Position numbers and translations under genes: made by a program
From: Novosphingobium sp. SG751A
GTDB taxonomy: Bacteria; Pseudomonadota; Alphaproteobacteria; Sphingomonadales; Sphingomonadaceae
Direction of reading: 5' to 3'
Length of the DNA stretch: 64,000 bases
NCBI RefSeq assembly: GCF_013149295.1
Contig: NZ_JABGCB010000006.1
Coordinates: 1-64,000 of the forward strand
Part shown: piece by piece, positions 26,024-36,036 of the stretch
Numbering within the stretch: the first letter of the stretch is position 1
Layout: the number at the start of each line of letters is the position of its first letter
Notes under the pieces: generated by a model
Database searches by the model: none
Seen by the model: only the letters and a program-made list of their open reading frames with translations
Told to the model about the DNA's origin: nothing

Positions 26024-27160
26024 GTGCCTGTGCCCTTCCGCGCAAAAAACCTGGTCTTTCCCTTGCTTTCGCTTTCCCTCGCGCTGGGGGCATGCGGGGC
26101 GCAGGACAAGAACAAGGCGCCGCCGATAGTCGATGTGGGGGTGGTGACGCTGGCGACTCAACCTGTGACCATCGAAACGCAATTGACCGGGCGGACCGCC
26201 GCCACCACCACGGCGGACGTGCGACCGCAGGTCGATGGCATCATCCAGAACCGCCTGTTTGCCGAAGGCTCGATGGTGAAAGCCGGACAGCCTTTGTATC
26301 AGATCGACGCCCGCCTCTATCGCGCTTCGGTCAATTCGGCAGGCGCGCAATTGGAAAGCGCGCAGGCCACGCTGGCCAATGCCGAGGCCAAGGCGAAACG
26401 CTATCAGTCGCTGAACGACCCCACCGCCGTCAGCCGTCAGGATCTGGACGATACGCTGGCCGCCGCGCGCACCGCGCGGGCCAATGTCCATCTGTATGCC
26501 GCCACGCTGGCCACGGCGCGGGTCAATATGGGCTTTACCCAGGTCTATGCGCCGATTTCGGGGCGCATCGGCCGCTCCAGCGTCACCAAGGGCGCGCTGG
26601 TCTCGGCCGCGCAGACCACCGCTCTGGCCACGATCCAGCAACTCGATCCGATCTATGTCGATATCACGCAAAGCTCGACCGACCTGCTGCACCTGCGCAT
26701 GGCGCTGGCCAAGAAGGATGTTCTGCCCACACAGGCGCAGGTGAAGCTCCAACTGGAGGACGGCACCGCCTATCCCCTCTCGGGCACCGTGGAATTCAGC
26801 GAGGTCAATGTCGACGCCACCACCGGCAGCGTGACCCTGCGCGCGCGTTTCCCCAATCCGCACAATCTGTTGCTGCCGGGCATGTTCGTCAAGGTCATCA
26901 CGCCGCAAGGCACGCTGCCCAATGGCATCCTTGCCCCGCAACAGGGCATCACGCGCGATGCGCGCGGCAATGCCACGGCGCTGATCGTCAATGGGCAGAA
27001 CAAGGTGGAATTGCGCAACGTGACGGTGGCGCAATCGGTCGGCCATAGCTGGCTGGTGACCAAGGGGCTGAAGGCTGGGGATCGCCTGATCGTGGAGGGC
27101 ACGGACAAGGCGCAGGAAGGCGCCAGCGTCCACCCCGTTGCGGTCAAGGTCGAGGGCTAA
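26024..27160 (+). CDS. RND efflux periplasmic adaptor (membrane fusion lipoprotein)
   Basis: A 378-residue AcrA/MexA-family adaptor. The N-terminus carries a lipobox (SLALGAC), then QLTGRTAATTTADVRPQVDGIIQNRLFAEGSMVKAGQPLYQID (lipoyl half), a coiled-coil hairpin of about 65 residues, TQVYAPISGRIGRSSVTKGALV (second lipoyl half) and LPGMFVKV. The frame is open far upstream, but a GTG at 26024 with AGGAG 8 bases before gives the proper signal. The permease gene begins 3 bases after the stop. Confidence 0.9.
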   Translation: MPVPFRAKNLVFPLLSLSLALGACGAQDKNKAPPIVDVGVVTLATQPVTIETQLTGRTAATTTADVRPQVDGIIQNRLFAEGSMVKAGQPLYQIDARLYRASVNSAGAQLESAQATLANAEAKAKRYQSLNDPTAVSRQDLDDTLAAARTARANVHLYAATLATARVNMGFTQVYAPISGRIGRSSVTKGALVSAAQTTALATIQQLDPIYVDITQSSTDLLHLRMALAKKDVLPTQAQVKLQLEDGTAYPLSGTVEFSEVNVDATTGSVTLRARFPNPHNLLLPGMFVKVITPQGTLPNGILAPQQGITRDARGNATALIVNGQNKVELRNVTVAQSVGHSWLVTKGLKAGDRLIVEGTDKAQEGASVHPVAVKVEG

Positions 27161-27163
27161 GCC

Positions 27164-30100
27164 ATGGGGGTCAGCAAGTTCTTCGTCGAGCGCCCCGTTT
27201 TCGCATGGGTGATCGCCATTGTCATCATGCTGGCCGGGATCGGCTCGGTCATGTCGCTTCCCATCGCGCAATATCCCGATGTGGCGCCGCCCTCCGTCTC
27301 GGTGTCCGCCACCTATCCGGGGGCCAATGCACAAACACTCGAATCCTCGGTCACGCAGATCATCGAGCAGCAATTAACCGGCATCGACAACCTCAGCTAC
27401 TTCTCCTCCACCTCGGACAGTTCGGGCAGCGCGCGCGTCACCGTGACCTTTGAAAAGGGCACAGACCCCGACATTGCCCAGGTTCAGGTGCAGAACAAGG
27501 TCAATCAGGGCCTCACCCGCCTGCCCAGCGCGGTGCAGCAGGCGGGGCTGACGGTCACCAAATCCAATGCCGATTTTCTGATGCTGGTGGCTCTGTACGA
27601 CAAAACGAACCGGGCCAGCGATTCCGACATTGCCGACTATCTCGTCTCGAATATGCAGGACGCGATTGCCCGTGTGAACGGCGTGGGCCAAATCTCGGTC
27701 TTCGGCACGCAATATGCGATGCGGATCTGGCTCGATCCGGTCAAACTGGCCTCGCGGCAATTGATGCCCTCGGATGTGACCAGCGCACTGACCTCGCAGA
27801 ATGTCGATCTCTCGGCGGGCCAATTGGGCGCGCGCCCTTCCGTGCCGGGGCAGATGCTCAATGCAGTGGTGCTGGCCAAATCGCGGCTGCAAACGCCGGA
27901 GCAGTTCGCCAATATTGTGGTCAAATCCTCGACCGACGGCTCGGTGGTGCGCCTCTCGGACGTGGCGCGCGTCGAATTGGGTCAGGAAAGCTATACGACC
28001 ACCTCGCGCCTCAATGGCCATCCTGCCGCCGGGCTTGCCTTGCAGCTTGCGCCCGGCGCCGACGCCTTGAAAACCGCCGCCGCCGTCAAGGCCAAGGTGG
28101 CCGAACTGAGTCAATCGATGCCCAAGGGCTATTCGATCGACTATCCGCGCGACACGACCGATTTCGTCAAACTCTCGATCAAGGAAGTGGTCGAAACGTT
28201 GCTGATCGCCATCGTGCTGGTGGTGATCGTGATGTATGTTTTCCTGCAAAGCTGGCGCGCGACGCTGGTGCCGGCCATTGCTGTGCCGGTGGTCCTGCTG
28301 GGCACCTTTGGCGTGCTGGCGCTGTTTGGCTATTCGATCAACACGTTGACTTTGTTCGGCATGGTGCTGGCCATCGGCCTGCTGGTCGATGACGCCATCG
28401 TGGTGGTGGAAAATGTCGAGCGGCTGATGTCGGACGAAGGGCTGGCGCCCAAAGAGGCGACGATCAAGTCGATGGACGAGATCGGCTCGGCGCTGATCGG
28501 CATTGCGCTGGTGCTCTCGGCGGTGCTGCTGCCCATGGCGTTTTTCGGCGGATCGAGCGGGGTCATCTATCGCCAGTTCTCGATCACCATCGTCTCGGCC
28601 ATGGTGCTGTCGGTGATCGTGGCGCTGGTGCTTTCGCCCGCGCTTTGCGCCACGCTGCTGCGCGCAGGCGATGATCCGCACAGCCACACGACCGGATGGG
28701 CGGGTAAATTCAACCTCTGGTTTGATCGCACCACGGGCCGCTATGTCAATGCCACGAAAAGCGTGGTGGGGCGCCGGGGCCTGCATTTCCTCGTCTATGG
28801 CGGCATCGTGGGCGTCATGACGCTGCTGTTCCTGCGCCTGCCCACCGGGTTTCTGCCGCTGGAGGATCAGGGGCAGGCGATGGTGATGTTCACCCTGCCC
28901 GCGGGCGCCACCGATGAACGCTCCAGCGCCGTGCGGGCCCAGATCGGCAAATATTTCCTCAATCAGGAGCAGAAGAACACGCGGTTGGTGATGGCGATCT
29001 CGGGCTTCTCCTTCTCCGGCTCGGGCCAGAACACCGGCATGGCCTTTGTCGGCCTGCAACCGTGGGACGACCGCAAGGGCAGCGAAAACAGCTCGACCGG
29101 GATCATCAACCGCGCGGGCAAGTTCTTTGCGGGCCTGCGCGACGCCACGATCATCCCGATGAACCCGCCCGCCATTTCAGGTCTGGGCCAATCCAATGGC
29201 TTCACCTTCGAATTGCTCAACAGCGGCCACCTGAGCGCCGAGCAGTTCAAGGCCGAGCGTGACAAGCTGCTCAAGGCGGCGGCGCAGAACAAGATCCTGA
29301 CCCGCGTGCGCGCCACCGCCCTGCCCGATGCGCCCCAGATGCGGATCACGTTTGACGACGCCAAACTGGCCATGCTGGGGCTGAGCGAGAGCGATGCCAC
29401 CGATACGTTGAGCAAGGCTTGGGGTGGGGCCTATGTGAATGATTTCGTCGACCGCGGCCGCGTCAAGCGCGTCTATATGCAGGGCGATGCGCCCTATCGC
29501 ATGCAGCCCGAAGACCTGTCCAAATGGTTCGTGAAGAACAGCACGGGCACGACCAGCGTGGGCAGCAGCACGATCTCGGGCATGGTCCCCTTCTCGGCCT
29601 TCACCTCGATCGGCTGGGAAAAGGGCGCCAATTCCCTCGCGCGCTTCAACGGCCTGTCCTCCTATGAGATCAGCGGCGAGGCGGCCGACGGCTATTCCTC
29701 GGGCGATGCGATGGCGCAGATCGTCAAGCTGCAACAACAGCTTGCGCCGGGCACCACTTACGCATGGTCGGGCCTGTCCTATCAGGAAAACAAGACCAGC
29801 GGGCAGGCAGCCTATCTCTATGCGATCTCGATGCTGGTGGTCTTCCTCAGCCTTGCCGCGCTGTATGAAAGCTGGTCGGTGCCTTTTGCCGTGCTGCTGG
29901 TGGTGCCTTTGGGCGTGATCGGGGCGGTGCTGGCGGTGTCGGTGCGGGGCCTTGAAAACAATATCTATTTTCAGGTCGGCCTGCTCACCACCATCGGCCT
30001 GTCTGCCAAGAATGCGATCCTGATCGTCGAATTTGCCGAAGCGGCCTATCGCAAGGGAGCCTCCGCCTTTGACGCGGCCATCGAGGCGGCACGCCTGCGC

Positions 30101-30325
30101 CTGCGCCCGATCCTGATGACCTCCTTTGCCTTTATCGCGGGCGTGGTGCCGCTGGCCGTCGCCAGCGGGGCCGGGGCCAACAGCCGGATAGCCATCGGCA
30201 CGGCGGTGCTGGGCGGGATGATTACCGCCACAGTGCTGGCCATTTTCTATGTGCCGATGTTCTTCATCGCGGTCACCAAACTGACCGAACGCGCGACCCG
30301 CAAGAAGGGCGAGAATCATGCGTAA
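27164..30325 (+). CDS. RND multidrug efflux permease (HAE1, AcrB/MexB-like)
   Basis: A 1053-residue inner-membrane pump of normal AcrB length. It begins SKFFVERPVFAWVIAIVIMLAG, has the twin proton-relay aspartates in LAIGLLVDDAIVVVENVER (about residues 405-420) and the partner lysine in TIGLSAKNAILIVEFA (about 945). Two large periplasmic loops follow helices 1 and 7. It exports hydrophobic compounds, probably including antibiotics, solvents or aromatic intermediates, using the proton gradient. The outer-membrane gene overlaps by 8 bases. Confidence 0.95.
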   Translation: MGVSKFFVERPVFAWVIAIVIMLAGIGSVMSLPIAQYPDVAPPSVSVSATYPGANAQTLESSVTQIIEQQLTGIDNLSYFSSTSDSSGSARVTVTFEKGTDPDIAQVQVQNKVNQGLTRLPSAVQQAGLTVTKSNADFLMLVALYDKTNRASDSDIADYLVSNMQDAIARVNGVGQISVFGTQYAMRIWLDPVKLASRQLMPSDVTSALTSQNVDLSAGQLGARPSVPGQMLNAVVLAKSRLQTPEQFANIVVKSSTDGSVVRLSDVARVELGQESYTTTSRLNGHPAAGLALQLAPGADALKTAAAVKAKVAELSQSMPKGYSIDYPRDTTDFVKLSIKEVVETLLIAIVLVVIVMYVFLQSWRATLVPAIAVPVVLLGTFGVLALFGYSINTLTLFGMVLAIGLLVDDAIVVVENVERLMSDEGLAPKEATIKSMDEIGSALIGIALVLSAVLLPMAFFGGSSGVIYRQFSITIVSAMVLSVIVALVLSPALCATLLRAGDDPHSHTTGWAGKFNLWFDRTTGRYVNATKSVVGRRGLHFLVYGGIVGVMTLLFLRLPTGFLPLEDQGQAMVMFTLPAGATDERSSAVRAQIGKYFLNQEQKNTRLVMAISGFSFSGSGQNTGMAFVGLQPWDDRKGSENSSTGIINRAGKFFAGLRDATIIPMNPPAISGLGQSNGFTFELLNSGHLSAEQFKAERDKLLKAAAQNKILTRVRATALPDAPQMRITFDDAKLAMLGLSESDATDTLSKAWGGAYVNDFVDRGRVKRVYMQGDAPYRMQPEDLSKWFVKNSTGTTSVGSSTISGMVPFSAFTSIGWEKGANSLARFNGLSSYEISGEAADGYSSGDAMAQIVKLQQQLAPGTTYAWSGLSYQENKTSGQAAYLYAISMLVVFLSLAALYESWSVPFAVLLVVPLGVIGAVLAVSVRGLENNIYFQVGLLTTIGLSAKNAILIVEFAEAAYRKGASAFDAAIEAARLRLRPILMTSFAFIAGVVPLAVASGAGANSRIAIGTAVLGGMITATVLAIFYVPMFFIAVTKLTERATRKKGENHA

Positions 30326-31697
30326 ACTGATCACGGCCAGCCTGCTGGCGCTGGCTCTGGGGGGCTGCAACATGGCCCCCGCCTATGTCCGCCCCGCCGC
30401 CCCCGTGGCGCCGCAATGGCCGCAAGGCGCCGCCTATGCCCCCGCGCAGGCCGGAGAGGCAGGCATGCCATGGCGCAAGGTCATCACCGACCCCAAGCTG
30501 ACCCAGGTGGTCGAAATGGCGCTGTCGGACAGCCGGTCCCTGCGCGAGCAGGTGGCCGCCGTGGCGCAGGCGCGAGCGACTTATCGCATCGCCCGCTCCG
30601 CCCAATTGCCCACGATCAGCGCGGGGGCCGACGCCAGCCTGTCGCGGGGCCTGTCGAACAAGGGCCCGAACAGCAACAGCTATGACGCCAGCGCGGGGAT
30701 GAGTTCCTTTACCATCGACCTGTTCGGGCGGCTGCGCAATCAGACCAAGGCGGATTTCGAATCCTATCTCGCCTCGCAATCAGGCCTGCGTTCGGCCCGG
30801 CTGACCTTGGTGGAGGAGGTTGCCACCGCCTATGTCACCTACGCCTCGGACAGCAATCTGCTGGCTTTGGCGCGCGAAACGGTGAGCAGCGGCGAGAGGA
30901 CATTGGCGCTGACACAATCCCTGTTCCAATCCGGCCTTGCCAATGGATCGGATGTCGAAAGCGCGCGCACCGTGGTGGAAAGCGCGAAGTCCGATGTCGC
31001 CGGCTATACCACTGCGGCGGCGCAGGATCGCAATGCGCTCGATCTGCTGGTGGGGCGGCAGGTGGGCGATGAATTGCTGCCCAAGGCGCTGGAGGATCTC
31101 GATCCCGCCATCGCCAATGTGCCCGCCGGTCTGTCCTCAGCCGTGCTGCTGCGCCGCCCCGATGTGGTCGAGGCCGAGCATCAGCTGATCGGGGCGAACG
31201 CCTCGGTGGGCGCGGCGCGGGCGGCCTTTTTCCCCACGATCTCGCTGACATCGACCATCGGCGTGGCCAGTACCGCGCTTTCCAGCCTGTTTACCGGCGG
31301 CGCGGCCAGCTGGAACCTCGTCCCCAACGCCAGCGTGCCTTTGCTGGGCGGCAGTAATCGCGGCAATCTGGCCTATGCCAAGGCAACCAAGGATTATTAT
31401 CTGGCCGCCTATGAAAAGGCCGTCCAGACCGCGTTCCGCGATGTCGCCAATGGACTGGCCCGGCGCGGCACCATCGGCGATCAGCGCGCCGCGCAGGAGC
31501 GCTATGTTGAGGCCGCCCGCAAGGCATGGGTTCTGGCTCAGGATCAGTTCAAGGCCGGGATAGGCACCTATCAGACCGCGCTGACCGCCCAGCGGACCTA
31601 TTATGTCGCGCAGCAAAGCCGGATCGCCACGCTGACCACCGATCTGTCGAATCGTATGGCCTTGTATGGCGCCATCGGCGCGGATGACAGCCTATAG
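30318..31697 (+). CDS. RND efflux outer-membrane channel lipoprotein (NodT/OprM family)
   Basis: A 459-residue TolC-type outer-membrane factor with a lipobox (LALGGC) and a COVALENT lipid anchor as in OprM. Two OEP repeats are visible, each with the long helix pairs: FGRLRNQTKADFESYLASQSGLRSARLTLVEEVATAYVTY and RRPDVVEAEHQLIGANASVGAARAAFFPTISLT. It completes the adaptor-pump-channel operon. Its stop overlaps that of the convergent wspR by 6 bases. Confidence 0.93.
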   Translation: MRKLITASLLALALGGCNMAPAYVRPAAPVAPQWPQGAAYAPAQAGEAGMPWRKVITDPKLTQVVEMALSDSRSLREQVAAVAQARATYRIARSAQLPTISAGADASLSRGLSNKGPNSNSYDASAGMSSFTIDLFGRLRNQTKADFESYLASQSGLRSARLTLVEEVATAYVTYASDSNLLALARETVSSGERTLALTQSLFQSGLANGSDVESARTVVESAKSDVAGYTTAAAQDRNALDLLVGRQVGDELLPKALEDLDPAIANVPAGLSSAVLLRRPDVVEAEHQLIGANASVGAARAAFFPTISLTSTIGVASTALSSLFTGGAASWNLVPNASVPLLGGSNRGNLAYAKATKDYYLAAYEKAVQTAFRDVANGLARRGTIGDQRAAQERYVEAARKAWVLAQDQFKAGIGTYQTALTAQRTYYVAQQSRIATLTTDLSNRMALYGAIGADDSL

Positions 31698-32723
31698 GCC
31701 GCGATCAATCACCGCCCGATTGCGGCCGGAGCGTTTGGCCTCATAAAGCGCCTTGTCCGCCGCCTCCATCAGCGCGAGGCGGCGGTCCTCGCGGTCGGGC
31801 TGGCATCCCGCGCCCCCCACGCTGATCGTCACCCGGTCAGACACCGGCGAAGAGGAATGAGCCAGATCAAGCGCCTCAACCGCATCGACAACGCGCTGGC
31901 CCAGCATGGCCAGATGGCTCATCGGCGTGGCGGGCAGCACGACGACAAATTCCTCACCGCCCAGCCGCACCACCAGATCCTTGGGACGGCGGAATGCGGC
32001 CTGAACGCACTGCGCCACTTTGCGCAACACTTCATCCCCGGCCAGATGGCCATAGGTGTCGTTGAACTGCTTGAAGTGGTCGATGTCGATGATGAGCAGC
32101 GACAAAGGCTGGCGGTCGCGCGCGGCCTGACGCCATTCGGTCTCGAAATATTCGTCGAAATATCGCCGGTTGCTCAGCCCTGTCAGCCCGTCGACATTGG
32201 TTAACCTTTGCAGCGCGAAATTGGCCTGCATCAGCTCCTGCTGGCTCTTGCGCAGCGCACGATAGGCCTCGTCGCGCTGAATCTGCGAAAGATAGGCCGC
32301 CGAATGATAGCGGATGCGCGCGATCAGTTCGATCCGGTCGGGCAATTTGACCAGATAATCGTTGGCCCCTGCGCGAAAGGCATCGCTCTTGACGCTGGCT
32401 TCTTCCTTGGTGGACAAAACGATGATCGGAATGTTGCGCGTGTGCGGATCGGTGCGATATTGACGCACCAGATCCAGCCCGTTGACCGAGGGCATCACCA
32501 GATCCTGAAGAATCACCGTAGGCTGCACCGTGCGGGCAATCGCCAGCGCGTCAAGCGGGTTCGAGCAATAGTGAAACTCGATCCCCACCTCATCCAGCAA
32601 GGCCCGGCGCACCGCCTCGCCCACCATAATCTGATCATCGACCAGCAGGACCATAATCGACTGGTTGGGTATCGGCTCTTCGGGATCGCCCATATCCGGA
32701 TCGACCGAAACCTGGGGGTTCAT
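31692..32723 (-). CDS. wspR: WspR-type response regulator diguanylate cyclase
   Basis: A 343-residue protein with a receiver domain (residues about 23-142; phospho-acceptor Asp74 in ILQDLVMPSVNG, Lys in DYLVKLPDR), a coiled-coil linker (about 145-175) and a GGDEF domain with the active GGEEF at 255-259. The product-inhibition site RxxD is kept (Arg246-Asp249). It makes cyclic-di-GMP when phosphorylated by WspE. It is the last gene of the wsp operon and overlaps wspF by 4 bases. Confidence 0.94.
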   Translation of the reverse strand: MNPQVSVDPDMGDPEEPIPNQSIMVLLVDDQIMVGEAVRRALLDEVGIEFHYCSNPLDALAIARTVQPTVILQDLVMPSVNGLDLVRQYRTDPHTRNIPIIVLSTKEEASVKSDAFRAGANDYLVKLPDRIELIARIRYHSAAYLSQIQRDEAYRALRKSQQELMQANFALQRLTNVDGLTGLSNRRYFDEYFETEWRQAARDRQPLSLLIIDIDHFKQFNDTYGHLAGDEVLRKVAQCVQAAFRRPKDLVVRLGGEEFVVVLPATPMSHLAMLGQRVVDAVEALDLAHSSSPVSDRVTISVGGAGCQPDREDRRLALMEAADKALYEAKRSGRNRAVIDRGL

Positions 32724-33745
32724 TCTGACAATCCTTTCGTCGAAAGCCGCAGGCCGGGAAGCTCTGTCAACCGGCGTGCTATCTGTTCGAGGGGAAGCAC
32801 TTCGCGCGCAGCATCAAGCTGGAGCGCGGCCTTTGGCATACCATACACCGCGCTGGAAGCCTTATCCTGCGCAATGGTTAAATGCCCCTTGTCGCGCAGC
32901 TCCTTCAATCCACGTGCCCCATCCGCGCCCATGCCGGTCAGGAGCAGGCCGGTCAGCGCCCCGGGCCAGAACTGGCCGGCGCTGCGGAAGAAAACGTCGA
33001 TCGAAGGGCGATAGGTGTGATCGGATGGTGCACTGGAATAACCCAGCCTTTCTGGCGACTTGAATACCAGATGGTCGTCTGTGCCCGCTACCAGAACCTC
33101 GCCGGGCCGCACCCGGTCGCCTTCCTGCGCCAGACGCACCGACAGCGCGCATTGATCGTCGAGCCATTGGGCCAGCCCCTGGGCAAATCGCGCATCGACA
33201 TGCTGGACAATGACAATCCCGGCGGGAAATCCGGCAGGCAGCGCTTTCAGGATCGCGGCCAGCGCCGCCGGACCGCCCGCCGATGCGCCAATGGCGATCA
33301 ACTGGCTGGTGGCGCCGCGCTCAATGCCTTTGGGCGCAGGAGCGCTGCTTCCGGCATCAATCAACCTGCCCACCGCCTCGATCTTGGTCAGCAGCGGATG
33401 TTTGCCCCGCATCGGCGCGCCATGCAGCAAAGGCGTATCGACCGCATCAAGCGCGCCCTTGCCCATCGCGGCAAAGACCTGCGCGGCATTGCTTTCGATA
33501 TCCGATGTCACCACCAGAATCGCACAGGGCGCCTCGGCCATGATGCGGCGCGTGGCCTCCACCCCGTTCATGCGCGGCATCACCAGATCCATCAGAATGA
33601 TGTCGGGCCGGTCGCGCAACGCCATCTCCACCGCCTCCATCCCATCGGCCGCGGTCCATGCCACCTGATGCTGGGGCGCCTGCGCCAAAACCCGGCGCAA
33701 TGCCTCGATCGCCAGCGGTAAGTCATTGACGATACCAATTCTCAT
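32720..33745 (-). CDS. wspF: WspF-type receptor methylesterase (CheB)
   Basis: A 341-residue CheB protein: receiver domain with Asp53 in IILMDLVMPRMNG and a methylesterase domain with the catalytic triad Ser155 (IGASAGGP), His182 (VQHVDARF) and Asp275 (GMGADGARGL). It removes methyl groups from WspA and so resets the pathway; loss of WspF in pseudomonads raises cyclic-di-GMP. Four-base overlaps on both sides couple it to wspE and wspR. Confidence 0.93.
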   Translation of the reverse strand: MRIGIVNDLPLAIEALRRVLAQAPQHQVAWTAADGMEAVEMALRDRPDIILMDLVMPRMNGVEATRRIMAEAPCAILVVTSDIESNAAQVFAAMGKGALDAVDTPLLHGAPMRGKHPLLTKIEAVGRLIDAGSSAPAPKGIERGATSQLIAIGASAGGPAALAAILKALPAGFPAGIVIVQHVDARFAQGLAQWLDDQCALSVRLAQEGDRVRPGEVLVAGTDDHLVFKSPERLGYSSAPSDHTYRPSIDVFFRSAGQFWPGALTGLLLTGMGADGARGLKELRDKGHLTIAQDKASSAVYGMPKAALQLDAAREVLPLEQIARRLTELPGLRLSTKGLSE

Positions 33746-36036
33746 GCCGCACCTTCCCCGATCAGGTCTATCACGGCATCGATCAGAGCGTCATTCTGGA
33801 AACTACCTTTGGTCAGGTAATAATCGGCCCCCACTTCCAGCCCGCGCAACCGGTCTTCTTCGCGGTCCTTATAGGACAGGATCATCACCGGCAGGGCCTT
33901 GAGCACGGGGTCGTGGCGGATGCGGCGCACCAGTTCGATGCCGTCCATGCGCGGCATGTCGATATCGCTGACCACCAGATCGAAACCGCCCTGACGCAGC
34001 GCATTCCAGCCATCCATACCATCGACCGCCACTTCGACATCATAACCGTGATGATCGAGTAATTTGCGCTGCAATTCACGCACGGTGAAGGAATCGTCCA
34101 CCACCAGCACCCGTTTGCGCCGCGCCCCGCTTTGCGTGCCGATTTCGCGCCCGACCGGGGCCAGACGGTCCGTCGCCGCCAGCTTTTCCAGCGAGCGCAG
34201 CATGTCCTCGACATCGATGATCAGCAAAGGTGCGCCATCCTCGGTCAGCGAGGCTGCGCTGATATCCTTGATCTTGCCCAGACGCGGATCGAGCGGCTGC
34301 ACCACCAGTTCGCGCCCGCCGGTAAAACCATCGACCACCAGCGCAAACATATGGTCCCCTGCACCCAGCAGGACCACGCAAAGCTCCTCGGGCGTGCCAT
34401 CGGGCGCCGTGCAGCCCAGCACCTGATGCGCGCCCACCAGCCCCACCGCGGCGCCGTCGATCAGGATGTGCTGGCGCCCCTCGACCGTGCGGACCCGATC
34501 GGCGGGCACTTTCATCGCACCGGCAATATGGGCAAAGGGAAAGGCATAGGGCTCGCCGCCAATATCGACCAGCAGCGCGCGCACCACTGAGAGCGTGAGC
34601 GGCAATTCCAGCCGGAACCGCGTGCCCTCGCCCTGGCGCGAGATGATCCGCACCCGCCCGCGCACCTGACGGATCATGTCCTGAACAATGTCCAGCCCCA
34701 CACCGCGCCCCGAAATCTCGGTGACATCGCTTTTCATGGTAAAGCCGGGCAAGAACAGGAATTCGAGCAATTCGGCCTCGCTCAGGCGGGCCACCGTGTC
34801 CTGCGCGGCCAGACCGCGCGCCGTGATCGTGCGGCGGATCGCGTCCAGATCGATGCCGCGCCCATCATCCGAAACGATGATCTGCAAGGCGCCCGCCTGA
34901 TGGCTGGCCTCCACGCGCACGAAGCCCTCGGCAGGCTTGCCTGCGGCGCGGCGCTCATCCGGGGTTTCCATGCCATGGTCCAGCGCATTGCGCAGCAAAT
35001 GGCCCAGCGGCGCGTCCAGCTTTTCCAGAATGTCGCGGTCAACCTGGGTGCGTTCGCCCAGAATTTCGAAGCGGACTTGCTTGCCCAATTCGCGCGCAAT
35101 ATCGCGCACCATGCGGGGAAAAGCGCCCATACCATCGCCGAAGGGCCGCATCCGTACCATAAGCGCCTGATTATACAGGCGATGAGCCAGATTGGTCGTG
35201 CGATGGTTCGAGGCTTCAAGCTCATCGAGTCCGCCCGACAATTGCCGACGGCAATCCATCAATCGCCGCCGCGCCTCTTCCAAAGCCGATGCGGCGCGTT
35301 CGTCCAGCATGTTGACCGGCAGCGCCGCCTGCAAGGCGTCCAGCGCAGCGGCGGCCTGATGATGCATCCGCTTGAGCCGCAAGAGCGATTGTTCTAGCGG
35401 GGCCAGACGCCGGGTTTCAACCAAGGATTCCCCGGCCATATCAAGCAGACGGTTCAGGTTTTCCGCGCTGACCCGCAAGGCGCGATCCCCCTCGCCCGCT
35501 CTTTCGGGCAGCAGCCTTTCGGGCGAAGCCGCAGGAGGCGTTTCGGGCAGGATTTCCGGCACGGCGGGCACGATTGCTACCTGGCCCGCCACCGATACCT
35601 CTTCAGGCACGCGATCCTCATCGACCGCAGCCGCAGGAGTCGCCGTCAGCGCGGCGGCAAAGCGCTCCGCGTCGGCCTGCCAGATATCCTCATCAAACCC
35701 GTTCTCGCCCTCGCCTTGCCCGGCCAGCGCCGAGAGCAGATCTACCCCGCTGAGCAGCAGGTCGATCTGGGCCGGGGCCAGACGCACCCGCCCGCCCTGC
35801 GCCAGAACGAAGAGATCCTCCATCGCATGGGCCACCGTGACCGCCGGATGGATGCCCACGATCCGCGCCGCACCCTTCAGCGAATGAGCCGCCCGCATGC
35901 AGCATTCCAGCATATCGCCCTGACAAGGATCCTTTTCCAACGCCAGCAGGGCGTCGGTCAGAGCCTTGGTCTGCTCTTCGGCCTCGATCCGAAACAGATC
36001 GCGCAGCGAGAGCGATGAAGGGTCCAGATGCCTCAT
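33742..36036 (-). CDS. wspE: WspE-type hybrid histidine kinase CheA-CheY
   Basis: A 764-residue protein: an N-terminal HPt domain with phospho-His51 in AAHSLKGAARIVG, a linker rich in Ala, Pro and Glu, a dimerisation helix pair, the HATPase domain (HLLRNALDHGMETPDERRAAGK, DDGRGID, GRGVGLDIV), a CheW-like domain, and a C-terminal receiver (RVLVVDDSFTVRELQ; acceptor Asp in DLVVSDIDMPRMDG). This domain order is the hybrid CheA/Y of Wsp systems. It phosphorylates WspR and WspF when WspA senses surface contact or envelope stress. It starts overlapping wspD by 4 bases. Confidence 0.95.
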   Translation of the reverse strand: MRHLDPSSLSLRDLFRIEAEEQTKALTDALLALEKDPCQGDMLECCMRAAHSLKGAARIVGIHPAVTVAHAMEDLFVLAQGGRVRLAPAQIDLLLSGVDLLSALAGQGEGENGFDEDIWQADAERFAAALTATPAAAVDEDRVPEEVSVAGQVAIVPAVPEILPETPPAASPERLLPERAGEGDRALRVSAENLNRLLDMAGESLVETRRLAPLEQSLLRLKRMHHQAAAALDALQAALPVNMLDERAASALEEARRRLMDCRRQLSGGLDELEASNHRTTNLAHRLYNQALMVRMRPFGDGMGAFPRMVRDIARELGKQVRFEILGERTQVDRDILEKLDAPLGHLLRNALDHGMETPDERRAAGKPAEGFVRVEASHQAGALQIIVSDDGRGIDLDAIRRTITARGLAAQDTVARLSEAELLEFLFLPGFTMKSDVTEISGRGVGLDIVQDMIRQVRGRVRIISRQGEGTRFRLELPLTLSVVRALLVDIGGEPYAFPFAHIAGAMKVPADRVRTVEGRQHILIDGAAVGLVGAHQVLGCTAPDGTPEELCVVLLGAGDHMFALVVDGFTGGRELVVQPLDPRLGKIKDISAASLTEDGAPLLIIDVEDMLRSLEKLAATDRLAPVGREIGTQSGARRKRVLVVDDSFTVRELQRKLLDHHGYDVEVAVDGMDGWNALRQGGFDLVVSDIDMPRMDGIELVRRIRHDPVLKALPVMILSYKDREEDRLRGLEVGADYYLTKGSFQNDALIDAVIDLIGEGAA

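Noticed and set aside
27374..29059. Long minus-strand open frame of 561 codons opposite the RND permease
   Set aside because: Antisense shadow of a well-supported gene in high-GC DNA; the translation is His/Gln/Arg-rich with no motif and no ribosome binding site.
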